Origin: Lautropia dentalis
GTDB taxonomy: Bacteria > Pseudomonadota > Gammaproteobacteria > Burkholderiales > Burkholderiaceae_E
NCBI RefSeq assembly: GCF_003892345.1
Contig: NZ_RRUE01000001.1
Location: 1,566,078-1,630,077, forward strand
Length of the DNA: 64,000 bases
Reading direction: 5' to 3'
Shown here: piece after piece, positions 16,902-25,140 of the stretch
How positions within the stretch are numbered: position 1 is the stretch's first letter
How the letters are laid out: each line of letters begins with the position of its first letter
Notes under the pieces: generated by a model
The model's database searches: none
The model's input: the letters and a program-made list of their open reading frames with translations, nothing else
Told to the model about the DNA's origin: nothing
Translations under genes and position numbers: made by a program

Positions 16902-17336
16902 GGTTGCTACACGCTCAGGGACGTTGTTACAGGGTCAGCGCGTTGCCGGTACCCGGTTCGGGGTGTGGGAGAAGGCTGGTGTTCTCCCGCAGCAGAATGG
17001 ATTTCCTCACAGGAGTCATGATTTTTCGGGAAAACGCGGCGGCTTCCACCGTGGCCGGATGAGTGGTCGCAAGCGGCCATCGGCCGGCGGGTGAGCCTGC
17101 AGCGCGCCGGCCGATGCCCGCACGGGCGCTGGCAGGAGCGGCGTCCGTGGACGTTCACTGCCGACCCAGCACGGGCACCGGCAGGAGCGCCGTCCGTGGA
17201 TGTTCACCGCCGACCGGCACAGGCACCGGCAGGAGCCCCCCGGAGTGTTGTTGCGAAAGCCATGGCGGGCTTTTGCCGCAACGTTCCTGGCTGTATTGTC
17301 GTCCTTTTATTTCAGCAGCGCGTCTTTTGTATCAAT
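16902..17336. other. Intergenic region with 48/49-bp tandem repeat
   Basis: Lies between divergently transcribed genes. It is dominated by the tandem repeat at 17120-17236. The part nearest the nucleotidyltransferase (17290-17336) is more AT-rich and is the likely promoter region. No credible gene. Confidence 0.55.
17120..17236 (+). repeat. 48/49-bp tandem repeat, 2.4 copies
   Basis: Units start at 17120 (49 bp), 17169 (48 bp) and 17217 (first 20 bp only). Each begins GCACGGGC or GCACAGGC and contains GGCAGGAGC and, in the complete units, GTCCGTGGA and GTTCAC. It is noncoding, upstream of the nucleotidyltransferase gene. Confidence 0.8.
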
Positions 17337-18308
17337 ATGGAAACATCGATGCCCAGAAACAGTGTCCCTGACCCCAGAAACAGCGGCCCTGACCTCAGAA
17401 ACAGCAGTCCTGATCCCAGAAACAGCAGCCCTGACGCCGGAGCGCGGGCAGGGGCGTCCCCGTCCGTGCAGGGCTTTCCGCGTCCGCGGCTGGTGGGGCT
17501 GATTCCGGCGGCCGGGCGGGGGACACGGCTTTCACCGCTGCCGTTCAGCAAGGAGCTGATGCCGGTGGGCTTCACCCATGCCAGCGAGGGCGCCGACCGC
17601 AAGCCCAGGCCGGTGTCGCAGTACCTGCTGGAGCGGATGCGGCTGGCGGGCGCCGAGCAGGTGTTCTTCATCACGCGGCCGGGCAAGGGGGACATTGCCG
17701 ACTACTACGGCGACGGCAGCCGGCTGGGCCTGCGGTTTGCCTATCTGCAGGCCGGGCTGCCATGGGGGCCGCCGTTCTCGCTGGCGCAGGCAGTGCCCTT
17801 CATTGGCGATGCACGGGTGGTGTTCGGCTTTCCGGACATCCTGATCGATCCGGTGGATTCGTTCTCGCCGCTGCTGGCCCATCAGGACGAGACGGGGGCC
17901 GACGTGGTGCTGGGGCTCTTTCACGCCACGGCCTGCGAGCCGGGGGATGTGATCACGCGCGACGACGCCACGGGGCGGATCCTGAACCTCGAGACCAAGG
18001 AAGAGCGCCCGCAGCGGCCGGATCATTACACCTGCTGGATGTTTGCGGTGTGGAACGGGCGTTTCTCGATGTTCCTGCACAAGGAATGTGGCCGGCTGGC
18101 GGCGCAGGCCCGGGCACGCATCGCGGCCGATCCGCAAGGCAAGGCGCCGGAATGGCCGGTGGGGGCGGTGATTGCCGCGGCCATTCGCGCCGGGCTGCAT
18201 GTGAACAGCGTGTGGTTCCCGCAGGGGCGTTTTCTGGACATCGGCGAGCCGGATGGCATCACGGCGGCGGCGGCCTTTCCGGGGGTGTGGGACGGGCTGG
18301 GGGCATGA
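17337..18308 (+). CDS. Sugar-phosphate nucleotidyltransferase with N-terminal repeat
   Basis: Protein of about 323 residues. The catalytic domain starts near 48 with VGLIPAAGRGTRLSPLPFSKELMPV, the nucleotide- and sugar-phosphate-binding signature of RmlA/GalU-like enzymes. VFGFPDILI and a PDHYTCWMFAVWNGRF block follow, and it ends with RFLDIGEPDG. It would activate a sugar-1-phosphate with an NTP; the sugar is unknown. The first 45 residues contain four 7-residue repeats (PRNSGPD-like) encoded by 21-bp DNA repeats, unusual for the family, so translation could begin further in. The stop overlaps the next start (ATGA), showing coupling to the 2H phosphoesterase. Confidence 0.82.
   Translation: METSMPRNSVPDPRNSGPDLRNSSPDPRNSSPDAGARAGASPSVQGFPRPRLVGLIPAAGRGTRLSPLPFSKELMPVGFTHASEGADRKPRPVSQYLLERMRLAGAEQVFFITRPGKGDIADYYGDGSRLGLRFAYLQAGLPWGPPFSLAQAVPFIGDARVVFGFPDILIDPVDSFSPLLAHQDETGADVVLGLFHATACEPGDVITRDDATGRILNLETKEERPQRPDHYTCWMFAVWNGRFSMFLHKECGRLAAQARARIAADPQGKAPEWPVGAVIAAAIRAGLHVNSVWFPQGRFLDIGEPDGITAAAAFPGVWDGLGA
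17352..17435 (+). repeat. 21-bp coding tandem repeat, four copies
   Basis: Units at 17352, 17373, 17394 and 17415, each close to CCCAGAAACAG followed by a variable triplet and CCTGAC. In the gene's frame they encode PRNSxPD repeats. A multiple of three means slippage would not break the frame. Confidence 0.88.
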
Positions 18309-19174
18309 CCTTTGTTCACGAGGGTGCGGTGCGTTCACGCGTCGCACGGGCGCTTCAGGGAGAGAGCAGGCCGATGCTGCCCTGCGCCTGGTGGCTGCTG
18401 CCGGCGCAGCCGCAGCACGCGCGACTGCAGCGGCTGATCGGCCAGCTGGCCGGCGAGTTCGGCGGACCGGTGTTCGAACCCCACATGACGCTGGCGCTGG
18501 GCGAGTTGCCGGCCGCGTGGCTATATGCACAGACAGGGGGTGTTGCCGGTGAGTCGGGGCGGGCATGTGCGACTGGGGCGGCCGGAACGGCAGGGCCAGT
18601 GAGGCCTGATGATCCGAGGGGCAGGGCAATTGAAGCGGGAACCCTGGGTGCGGGCGGTGCGGCAGCCGGTACGGCAGGTCCTGCGGGGACACCGGCGCCT
18701 GCGGCACGCTGGGCGCAACGGCTGGCCGGGCTGCTGCCTGCCATCACACTGAACACCGATGGCATTGGCCACGTACCGCATCATTTCCGGATCTTTCATC
18801 TGCGGCTGGCACCGTCGGCCGGGGAGCGGGCCATGCTGACGGCGTGGCGGGCCTGGTTGCGCGCGGCTCTGAGGGCGGCCCAGGTGTCGCGGCTGGTCGT
18901 GGATGTGTGCGACCCCGGCTTTCGGCCCCATCTGAGCCTCGCCTACGGCGACTGGCCCGAAGCGCAGCGGGCGGCGCAGGCCATGCGGGTGGCGCCGATG
19001 CTGCCGGCATGCCTGGCGGCCGGGGCGGGTAGCCATGGTGCCGGGGAGGGAAGCCGTGGCAACGGTCTCCTGCAGTTCGACACCCTGCTGGGCATCTGTC
19101 CGCGGCCGGGGGCACAGGACATGGCGCGCGTGGCGGACTGGCACGTGTTTGCGCGCGTGCCGCTGCGGCCCTGA
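18305..19174 (+). CDS. 2H phosphoesterase-like protein (cyclic phosphodiesterase type)
   Basis: Protein of about 289 residues. It carries the two signature motifs of the 2H superfamily: HMTL (H60-T62) and HLSL (H209-S211), in the contexts EPHMTLALG and RPHLSLAYG, as in plant-type cyclic nucleotide phosphodiesterases. Between them, residues 76-133 form a Gly/Ala/Pro-rich loop absent from typical members. The family cleaves 2',3'-cyclic or ADP-ribose cyclic phosphates; the substrate here is unknown. The start overlaps the nucleotidyltransferase stop by four bases, so the two proteins are made together and may act in one pathway. Confidence 0.75.
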   Translation: MTFVHEGAVRSRVARALQGESRPMLPCAWWLLPAQPQHARLQRLIGQLAGEFGGPVFEPHMTLALGELPAAWLYAQTGGVAGESGRACATGAAGTAGPVRPDDPRGRAIEAGTLGAGGAAAGTAGPAGTPAPAARWAQRLAGLLPAITLNTDGIGHVPHHFRIFHLRLAPSAGERAMLTAWRAWLRAALRAAQVSRLVVDVCDPGFRPHLSLAYGDWPEAQRAAQAMRVAPMLPACLAAGAGSHGAGEGSRGNGLLQFDTLLGICPRPGAQDMARVADWHVFARVPLRP

Positions 19175-19512
19175 GTTCATGCCAGTGCGCCAGCCCTGTG
19201 GCGGCCAATGCTGCAGGATTGCGGCAACAGGGCAACAGAAAGCTTCCCGGAGGGCCGTGGGCAGGGATATCCCCAATCGGCCTGCGGGGCGGCGAGGCGT
19301 ACGATGATGCAGTGCGGGAGTCACAGGTCCATCGTGCGGCCGGCAGTGGCCGGTGGATGTCCCGCCCGGAACCAGCCCCGTGGGGTCTGGTCGGACCTTT
19401 CACGGGGAGCGGTTGTCTTCCGTGTCCGTTGGGCTGCGCCCGGCAAGGTGGCGCGGCCCGGAAGGCAGCGGAACCGCAAGCGGACATCGCATGACCGGAG
19501 GAGGGTTACGTC
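19175..19512. other. Gap before the acyl-CoA-binding-protein gene
   Basis: 338 bp. I see no gene, repeat or strong hairpin. The last 20 bases hold a strong ribosome-binding site for the next gene. Confidence 0.5.
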
Positions 19513-19794
19513 ATGTCCAGTCTCGAAGCCGATTTCAGGCGCGCCCAGCTGCAGGCCAGTTCGCTGCAGGATTCGCTGGAACGCATCGTTCGGCTGCGGC
19601 TCTATGCGCTTTTCATGCAGGCAACCTCCGGCGACGCCAGCGGGCACCGGCCCGGTTTTTCCGATTTCGAGGGGCGCTCGCACTGGGACGCCTGGCACGC
19701 CCTGTCCGGGGTGAGCCGCGAGGACGCCATGGCCGAGTACGTGTTCGAGGTCAGCCGGCTGAAGTCGCGCCAGCTGCAGGGAGTGACGGAGTAG
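19513..19794 (+). CDS. Acyl-CoA-binding protein (ACBP) family homologue
   Basis: Small protein of 93 residues. The core, from RLRLYALFMQATSGD through RPGFSDFEGRSHWDAWHALSG to SREDAMAEYV, matches the four-helix acyl-CoA-binding fold. ACBPs bind long-chain acyl-CoA in the cytosol; they are universal in eukaryotes and patchy in bacteria. Compared with bovine ACBP the tyrosines equivalent to Y28 and Y73 are kept (Y31, Y76), but the CoA-phosphate-binding lysines K32 and K54 appear as M35 and H57, so affinity may be altered. GGAGGAGGG precedes the ATG. It is a single gene between the 2H phosphoesterase and the S6 operon. Confidence 0.85.
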   Translation: MSSLEADFRRAQLQASSLQDSLERIVRLRLYALFMQATSGDASGHRPGFSDFEGRSHWDAWHALSGVSREDAMAEYVFEVSRLKSRQLQGVTE

Positions 19795-19812
19795 GTCAAG
19801 CCCCCATCCACT

Positions 19813-19840
19813 TTGGATTTTCCGGTTTACGCGCTATCAT
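19813..19840 (+). promoter_or_regulatory. Possible sigma-70 promoter of the rpsF operon
   Basis: TTGGAT (19813-19818) and TATCAT (19835-19840) are separated by 16 bp, about 120 bp before rpsF. The -10 is five of six, the -35 weak. It would leave a leader long enough for S6/S18 autoregulation, which I cannot demonstrate. Confidence 0.35.
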
Positions 19841-19961
19841 CCCGAGTTCCTTGCCACACGGCCAGACAGACGGTCCGGCCGGGCGCTTCGGGGTGTTTCC
19901 GATGCGGCCCGCCCGTTGCTGCCGGTGGCTTTCTTCCCACGGAAATCCACAAGGGTAATCC

Positions 19962-20354
19962 ATGCGACATTATGAAATCGTCTTCATGGTCCATCCGGAC
20001 CAGAGCGAACAAGTGCCTGCCATGATCGAGCGCTACAAGCAGATGGTCGAAGGCGCCAATGGCAAGATGCACCGCATCGAGGACTGGGGGCGTCTGCAGC
20101 TTGCCTACCCCATCCAGAAAATCGGCAAGGCACACTATGTGCTGATGAACGTCGAGTGCGACCAGCACACCCTGGGCGAAATCGAAAACGCCTTCCGCTT
20201 CAACGACGCCGTGCTGCGCCACCTGGTGGTGCGCATGGATAAGGCCGAGACCGGCCCGTCGGTGATGAGCAAGCGCCTGCAGAAGGAAGAGTCCCGCAAG
20301 ACGGGTGGTTCCGACGCACCGGCCGCAGCCGGCGAAAACGCGGCTGCCGAGTAA
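19962..20354 (+). CDS. rpsF: 30S ribosomal protein S6
   Basis: Protein of 130 residues. [21 protein letters not shown], the [22 protein letters not shown] block and [16 protein letters not shown] are typical of S6, which pairs with S18 on the platform of the small subunit. The C-terminal tail is Ala/Glu-rich, as in other betaproteobacteria. It is the first gene of the conserved cluster rpsF-priB-rpsR-rplI. Confidence 0.98.
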   Translation: MRHYEIVFMVHPDQSEQVPAMIERYKQMVEGANGKMHRIEDWGRLQLAYPIQKIGKAHYVLMNVECDQHTLGEIENAFRFNDAVLRHLVVRMDKAETGPSVMSKRLQKEESRKTGGSDAPAAAGENAAAE

Positions 20355-20372
20355 TCGACGCCCGCGTGCCGG

Positions 20373-20729
20373 ATGCATGCACCCGAACAGCCGGTGAATC
20401 CGCCTTCCGACGCCCCCCTGACGGCAGGGGAAGACGGCGAGAACCATCTGCTGCTCACCGCCACGCTCACCGGGCGGGAAACCCTGCGCTACAACCTGTC
20501 GGGGGTTCCTGTCACGGAATGCACGCTGTCCCACGCTTCCCGGCAGCTCGAGGCCGGTATCGAACGCCAGGTCAGGCTGGACATCTCCGCCGTGGCCCTG
20601 GGTGATCTGGCCAGGGAGCTGGCCGGTATCGATCCCGGAACGCGGCTGACGGTCAGCGGTTTTCTGACGCCGCTGCGCCGCTCCGGACGTGCACTGTGCC
20701 TGCATCTGACACGCATCGATCAGTACTGA
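20373..20729 (+). CDS. priB: Primosomal replication protein N (PriB)
   Basis: Single-stranded-DNA-binding OB-fold protein of 118 residues that works with PriA and DnaT in replication restart. It is recognised by [29 protein letters not shown] and the C-terminal [23 protein letters not shown], and by its fixed place between rpsF and rpsR. The N-terminal 20 residues are Pro/Asp-rich and unlike E. coli PriB, so the true start could be slightly downstream; no better start codon is seen. Confidence 0.94.
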   Translation: MHAPEQPVNPPSDAPLTAGEDGENHLLLTATLTGRETLRYNLSGVPVTECTLSHASRQLEAGIERQVRLDISAVALGDLARELAGIDPGTRLTVSGFLTPLRRSGRALCLHLTRIDQY

Positions 20730-20752
20730 CAAAATTCTCAAGAGGTTTCATC

Positions 20753-21028
20753 ATGGTTGGTTTTCGTCGCGGCAGCAAAGACCGCAAACCCAAACGTCCC
20801 GCCCAGTCCGCCCTGTTCAAGCGCAAGAAGTTCTGCCGCTTCACGGCCGAGAAGGTGGAGTGGATCGACTACAAGGATGTCGATACGCTGAAGGACTTCG
20901 TCACCGAGCAGGGCAAGATCATTCCCGCACGCCTGACCGGTACCCGTGCCCACTACCAGCGCCAGCTGGGTGTTGCCATTCGCCGCGCCCGCTTCCTGGC
21001 CCTGATGCCCTACACCGACAACCACTGA
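20753..21028 (+). CDS. rpsR: 30S ribosomal protein S18
   Basis: Protein of 91 residues. The [21 protein letters not shown] block and the C-terminal [27 protein letters not shown] identify S18. The ATG at 20753 (MVGFRRG) is preceded by AAGAGG. The open frame extends further upstream, but that part overlaps priB and is unconserved. S18 binds S6, which is encoded two genes upstream. Confidence 0.98.
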   Translation: MVGFRRGSKDRKPKRPAQSALFKRKKFCRFTAEKVEWIDYKDVDTLKDFVTEQGKIIPARLTGTRAHYQRQLGVAIRRARFLALMPYTDNH

Positions 21029-21095
21029 TTCCCCACCGCGGGGCCGCAACAGTGCCCGCCTTCACTGAAGGGGGCGCGCGGCCCGGCAGGAGCGC

Positions 21096-21554
21096 ATGAT
21101 GCAGATTATTTTGCTTGAAAAAGTCGTCAACCTCGGCCAGCTGGGTGACGTCGTCAAGGTTCGCGATGGCTACGCCCGCAACTACCTGATCCCGCAGGGC
21201 AAGGCCCGTCGTGCCACCCAGGCCGCCGTGGCCGAGTTCGAGGCCCGTCGTGCCGAGCTGGAACGCATCCAGGCCGAGAAGCTGGCTGCCGCCCAGGCCG
21301 AAGGCGAGAAACTGGCCGGTCGCCAGTTCTCGCTCACCGAGAAGTCCGGTGTGGACGGCCGCCTGTTCGGCTCCGTCACCAACGCCAACATCGCCGACGC
21401 CCTGCACCAGGCCGGCTTTGCCTCAGTGCAGAAGTCCATGGTCCGGATTCCCGAAGGTCACATCAAGACCATCGGCGAGCACCCGGTTCAGGTGGCCCTG
21501 CACACCGACGTGCTGGTCGACATCACCATCAACGTGATCGGCGACCACGCCTGA
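21096..21554 (+). CDS. rplI: 50S ribosomal protein L9
   Basis: Protein of 152 residues (151 if the second of two adjacent ATGs, at 21099, is used; that one gives the canonical MQIILLEKV start). The N-terminal [26 protein letters not shown] and the C-terminal [14 protein letters not shown] are characteristic; a long helix rich in Glu/Ala/Arg connects the two domains. AGGAG lies just upstream. It is the last gene of the S6 cluster and is followed by a strong terminator. Confidence 0.98.
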   Translation: MMQIILLEKVVNLGQLGDVVKVRDGYARNYLIPQGKARRATQAAVAEFEARRAELERIQAEKLAAAQAEGEKLAGRQFSLTEKSGVDGRLFGSVTNANIADALHQAGFASVQKSMVRIPEGHIKTIGEHPVQVALHTDVLVDITINVIGDHA

Positions 21555-21645
21555 TGCCGGCGGGGGCTTCGGCCCCTGCGGTCGTGCGGTCTGCCTGCCG
21601 GCAGACAGCCGCAATCGGGTTCGGGCGTTTGCCCGGGTCTTGCAC

Positions 21646-21678
21646 GAAAAAGGGGCGTCCCTGCGGACGCCCTTTTTT
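21646..21678. terminator. Intrinsic terminator after rplI, probably bidirectional
   Basis: GGGCGTCC (21653-21660), loop CTGC, GGACGCCC (21665-21672), then TTTTTT (21673-21678). An A-run before the left arm (GAAAAA) would serve the opposite strand. Confidence 0.93.
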
Positions 21679-21849
21679 CGTCGATGTCTGCTGCCCCTTT
21701 CCTGGGCGACAGCTTTCCGCCAGGTGTCGTTGTGCCCGAACCATGGGCATGTTCACGCCATGCCGTACCATGCCATGTTCAGGCGATGCCGGCGTTCCGG
21801 CGCGTGGTGCGGGCGTCTGCTGCTTTTCGTTTCTCCCGATTCTTGCCTC

Positions 21850-23211
21850 ATGGACAGCGAAGTTGCACAACTGCGGTTGCCGCCGCATTCGGTCGAAGCC
21901 GAACAATCGGTGCTGGGCGGTCTGCTGCTCAACAACAGTACCTGGGAAGACATTGCCGACATCATCAACGATGATGACTTCTACCGCCATGATCACCGTC
22001 TGATATGGCAGCACATCTCCATCCTGCTGCGGGCCGGCAAGCCGGCCGATGCGCTGACGGTCAAGGATGCGCTGCAGCTGGCCGGGCGTCTGGAAGATGC
22101 CGGGGGCGAGCAGTATCTGGTGATGCTCTCCAATGCGGTGATCTCGGCCAGCAACATCCGCCACTATGCCGAGATGGTGCGCGACCGGGCCGTGCTGCGC
22201 CGGCTGATTGCCGTGTCGGACCAGATCGCCACCGAAGCCTTCAATGCGCAGGGCCGGCCGGTCAACGAGGTGCTGGACGCGGCCGAGGCCGAGATGTTCA
22301 AGATTGCCGAGGACAGCGGCAAGAAGCGCAACGATTTCCAGCACATCGGTCCGCTGTCGGGCAAGGTGTTCCAGCGCATCGACGAACTCTACAGCCGCGA
22401 CAACCCCAGCGAGATCACCGGCATTGCCACCGGTTTCATCGATCTGGACCGGATGACCTCCGGCATGCAGCCGGGGGATCTGATCATCGTGGCGGCCCGT
22501 CCTTCGGTGGGGAAAACGGCCTTTGCACTGAACATCGGCGAACACGTGGCCGTGCACGAGAAGCTGCCGGTGGCCGTGTTCAGCATGGAGATGGGTGCCG
22601 AGCAGCTGGTGATGCGTCTGATCGGCTCCACGGGGCGCATCGATCAGCAGCGGCTGCGTACCGGCCGGCTGACCGAGGACGACTTCATCCGGCTGACCGA
22701 CGCCATGGGCAAGATGCAGGATGCGCCGATGTTCATCGACGAGACGCCGGCGCTCAATCCCTTCGAGCTGCGGGCCCGTGCCCGACGCCTGGCGCGCCAG
22801 TACGGCCACCTGGGGCTCATCGTCATCGACTACCTGCAGCTGATGACGGGGGCCAATCCGGGCGGGCGCGAGAACCGGGCCACCGAGGTGGGCGAAATCT
22901 CGCGGGCACTGAAGTCGCTGGCCAAGGAGCTGAAGTGCCCGGTCATTGCGCTGTCACAGCTTTCCCGCGAGGTGGAAAAGCGCCAGGACAAGAAGCCGAT
23001 CATGAGTGACCTGCGCGAATCGGGCTCGATCGAGCAGGATGCGGACGTGATCTTCTTCATCCATCGCGACGACCGCTACGATCCCGATGCCGAGACCAAG
23101 GGCATGGCCGAGATCATCATCGGCAAGCAGCGTAACGGCCCGATCGGTTCCGTCACGCTGGCCTTCCACGGCCAGTACACGAAGTTCGACAACTTCGCCG
23201 CGGGGAATTGA
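21850..23211 (+). CDS. dnaB: Replicative DNA helicase
   Basis: Hexameric 5'-3' helicase of about 453 residues that unwinds the fork. The N-terminal domain begins RLPPHSVEAEQSVLGGLLL. The RecA-like motor has Walker A in ARPSVGKTAFA, Walker B in LIVIDYLQLM, and SQLSREVEKRQDKKP with SDLRESGSIEQDADV. The ATG at 21850 is selected because the family starts a few residues before the PPHS motif; the frame is open for 210 bp upstream, across the rplI terminator, but without conservation. The last codons lie inside a 21-bp duplication. A terminator follows at 23320-23360. Confidence 0.98.
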   Translation: MDSEVAQLRLPPHSVEAEQSVLGGLLLNNSTWEDIADIINDDDFYRHDHRLIWQHISILLRAGKPADALTVKDALQLAGRLEDAGGEQYLVMLSNAVISASNIRHYAEMVRDRAVLRRLIAVSDQIATEAFNAQGRPVNEVLDAAEAEMFKIAEDSGKKRNDFQHIGPLSGKVFQRIDELYSRDNPSEITGIATGFIDLDRMTSGMQPGDLIIVAARPSVGKTAFALNIGEHVAVHEKLPVAVFSMEMGAEQLVMRLIGSTGRIDQQRLRTGRLTEDDFIRLTDAMGKMQDAPMFIDETPALNPFELRARARRLARQYGHLGLIVIDYLQLMTGANPGGRENRATEVGEISRALKSLAKELKCPVIALSQLSREVEKRQDKKPIMSDLRESGSIEQDADVIFFIHRDDRYDPDAETKGMAEIIIGKQRNGPIGSVTLAFHGQYTKFDNFAAGN

Positions 23212-23239
23212 GGTCGGGCCGCGGGGAATTGGGGTCGGG
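23198..23239 (+). repeat. 21-bp tandem duplication covering the dnaB stop codon
   Basis: CCGCGGGGAATTGAGGTCGG(G) at 23198-23218 is repeated at 23219-23239 with a single change that turns the TGA stop of the first copy into TGG in the second. Confidence 0.9.
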
Positions 23240-23319
23240 GGAAGATGCCTGACCGGTGCCCGGTGGGTACCGATGCCTCGCAGTGCAGGGGAGTCAATGT
23301 CCTGCTGCCCGGAAAACAG

Positions 23320-23360
23320 ACAGGCCGGCCCCGCATGATGCAGAAGCTGGCCTGTTTTTT
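23320..23360 (+). terminator. Intrinsic terminator of dnaB
   Basis: ACAGGCCGGC (23320-23329) pairs with GCTGGCCTGT (23346-23355) with one mismatch, followed by a T-run to 23360. Confidence 0.85.
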
Positions 23361-23443
23361 GCGTGATGGTCTGTACCTGTACCGCGGGGGATGAACCCTT
23401 CAGGGGGTGGGCGCCCGCAGGTTTGCAGTGGTCACGACAGTGG

Positions 23444-24694
23444 TCACGAACCCTGCACCCGTGCCGCTGCTCCGCCGGCGGCTGCCCCCAGGGGCGCCTG
23501 GCGGACACCCGTGCGGCCGGGCCGGCCTTTTCTGTCCGGCCCACCGCTACCCCGCGGGGTGTCGCGCCGGCTGTGCAGCAGCTTGCGGCTCAGGTAGTTG
23601 CGCACCGGCAGCTCATAGAGCAGGTAGGCGGCGGTGGCCACGGTCAGCGCGGCGGCAAACATCACGGCCGTGTAGGCCGGCAGGCCCAGTTTCAGTGCGC
23701 CCAGCCGCTTGAGCATGCCCATCACATAGATATGGAAGATGTAGATGGGGTACGACAGCTCGCCCAGGAAGTTGATGCCTGTCTTCACGGGCTGGCCCAG
23801 CCGGCGGAATGCCTGCTCGCAGGCCAGCGTGAGCACCACCAGGGCGGTGCTGGGCAGGCCGATGGCCAGGATGCGCTGCCATTTGACCAGGGCGATCTGC
23901 TGGGTGATGAAGCCCGTTTCCGGCAGCAGCAGCCAGCAGTAGAGGGCCAGGCCCGCCACGGCGGCCACGATCGGCAGCCGGGCGTGTTCGATGAAGCGGG
24001 TGCGCAGGATCAGCTGGGCCAGCAGCATGCCGTAGATGAATTCGATGATGTAGGCATCGCTCCAGAAGGCCAGTGCCGATTGCGGCGCGGCCAGCGGATG
24101 CAGCAGGGCCAGACCCACCAGCAGGGCCGAGGTGATCAGCAGCCGGTGGGGAAACGAGATCTTCAGGGCCACGAAGAAGATCAGGTAGAAGAGGATCTCG
24201 TAGTTCAGCGACCAGCCCAGCAGCAGCAGTGGCAGGTGGTACTGGAACGATTCATTCCAGACCGGAATGAAAAAGAGCGAGCCCAGCAGCGTGGTCGCAT
24301 CGAACTGCAGGCCGTGCAGCATGCTCGGTGCCTTCATGGCCACGCCGGCCAGCAGCAGGGTGCCCAGCCAGTACAGCGGCACGATGCGGATCAGCCGGCG
24401 GGTGAAGAACTGCGGCGCACCCTCGCGGGTGACGTAGTAGATGATGAAACCGGAGATGACGAAGAACACGTCCACGCCACTGCTGCCGAAGGGGGTGAGC
24501 CGGAATTCGGTACGGATGTGGCTGATGACCACCAGGGCCGCAGCAATGAAACGCAGGGCCTGCAGCGAGTAGAGCGTCCGGTCGGCGGCAGGCGCGCCGC
24601 CCCTGCCACTGGTGGACTTCGGACCGTGACCAGCCCGGGGATCGAGGGGGCCGGTGGCGGCGCGAGAGGGGAGCGCTTGGTTACTTTTCATCAT
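23444..24694 (-). CDS. Acyltransferase 3 family membrane protein
   Basis: Integral membrane protein of 416 residues of the OafA/NodX family that transfers acyl groups to surface glycans or other acceptors. After a 35-residue polar N-terminus come LQALRFIAAALVVISHI (with the motif histidine), GVDVFFVISGFIIYY, FFTRRLIRIVPLYWL and about eight further hydrophobic segments. The final 45 residues are Arg/Gly/Ala-rich and cytoplasmic. The substrate is unknown; no glycan cluster surrounds it. The 5' region holds a more AT-rich stretch than its surroundings, probably its promoter. Confidence 0.9.
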   Translation of the reverse strand: MMKSNQALPSRAATGPLDPRAGHGPKSTSGRGGAPAADRTLYSLQALRFIAAALVVISHIRTEFRLTPFGSSGVDVFFVISGFIIYYVTREGAPQFFTRRLIRIVPLYWLGTLLLAGVAMKAPSMLHGLQFDATTLLGSLFFIPVWNESFQYHLPLLLLGWSLNYEILFYLIFFVALKISFPHRLLITSALLVGLALLHPLAAPQSALAFWSDAYIIEFIYGMLLAQLILRTRFIEHARLPIVAAVAGLALYCWLLLPETGFITQQIALVKWQRILAIGLPSTALVVLTLACEQAFRRLGQPVKTGINFLGELSYPIYIFHIYVMGMLKRLGALKLGLPAYTAVMFAAALTVATAAYLLYELPVRNYLSRKLLHSRRDTPRGSGGPDRKGRPGRTGVRQAPLGAAAGGAAARVQGS

Positions 24695-24783
24695 GAATGC
24701 CCGCAGAACGCAAACATGCTAGAAAAGTTTTCCGACACCGTCACCGAAAAATGCAGGTCATCCGACAAGAATCATATTTCGTC

Positions 24784-24846
24784 ATGAAAATGATTCATAG
24801 GTTATCGAAGGGACAGTGGGACGAAATCGCCCATTTGCTGCCTAAC
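24784..24846 (+). pseudogene. Possible remnant of an IS5-type transposase N-terminus
   Basis: The reading begins MKMIHRLSKGQWDEIAHLLP, in form like the conserved start of IS5-family transposases (a LSxxxWxxIxxLLP pattern). The similarity stops after about 20 residues and the rest of the frame is low-complexity. A chance match is quite possible. Confidence 0.2.
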
Positions 24847-25043
24847 AGCCGTCATCTGGCGTCAACAGCGGGCATCGGGCTTCCTGGAGGGGCTTTGGCG
24901 CGGCCGGGGGGACCGGGACGTGCCGGGCGGACGGGCCTGCAGACCCGTCAGGGGGCTTCGGTTGTTTCGCAACGCAGCCAACCGTTCGTGACCGAAATGC
25001 TGCCGTTCGTCGGCGAAGGCTGTATGGGCGGGCGGGACAAGGC

Positions 25044-25083
25044 GGCAGCGTCACAGAATCCCCGATGGCTTCAGGGCACTGCC
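25044..25083 (-). repeat. Dispersed repeat family 2 copy (inverted)
   Basis: Reverse complement of the element at 15658-15697, four differences in 40 bases by eye; contains CACAGAATCCCCGATGG. Confidence 0.75.
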
Positions 25084-25088
25084 AACAC

Positions 25089-25140
25089 TGTCATCCATGC
25101 CCAAAGGAGGGGTGGATGGATGCCATGACACGCACTACAG
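25089..25140 (+). repeat. Dispersed repeat family 1 copy with inverted partner
   Basis: TGTCATCCAT (25089-25098) is the inverted partner of ATGGAT-GCC-ATGACA (25116-25130), and ATGACACGCACTACAG follows. The phoH stop codon (CTA on this strand) lies in the repeat's end. The hairpin could act as the phoH terminator. Confidence 0.6.

Larger units (their letters stand above)
24695..25134. other. Intergenic region with transposase-like remnant and two repeat families
   Basis: 440 bp: an AT-rich stretch (24715-24830), a short open segment resembling a transposase N-terminus (24784 onward), an inverted family 2 copy (25044-25083) and a family 1 copy with its own inverted partner (25089-25140). No intact gene. 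Confidence 0.55.

Noticed and set aside
17120-17435. CRISPR-like array
   Set aside because: Units are directly adjacent without spacers and there are no cas genes; these are simple tandem repeats.
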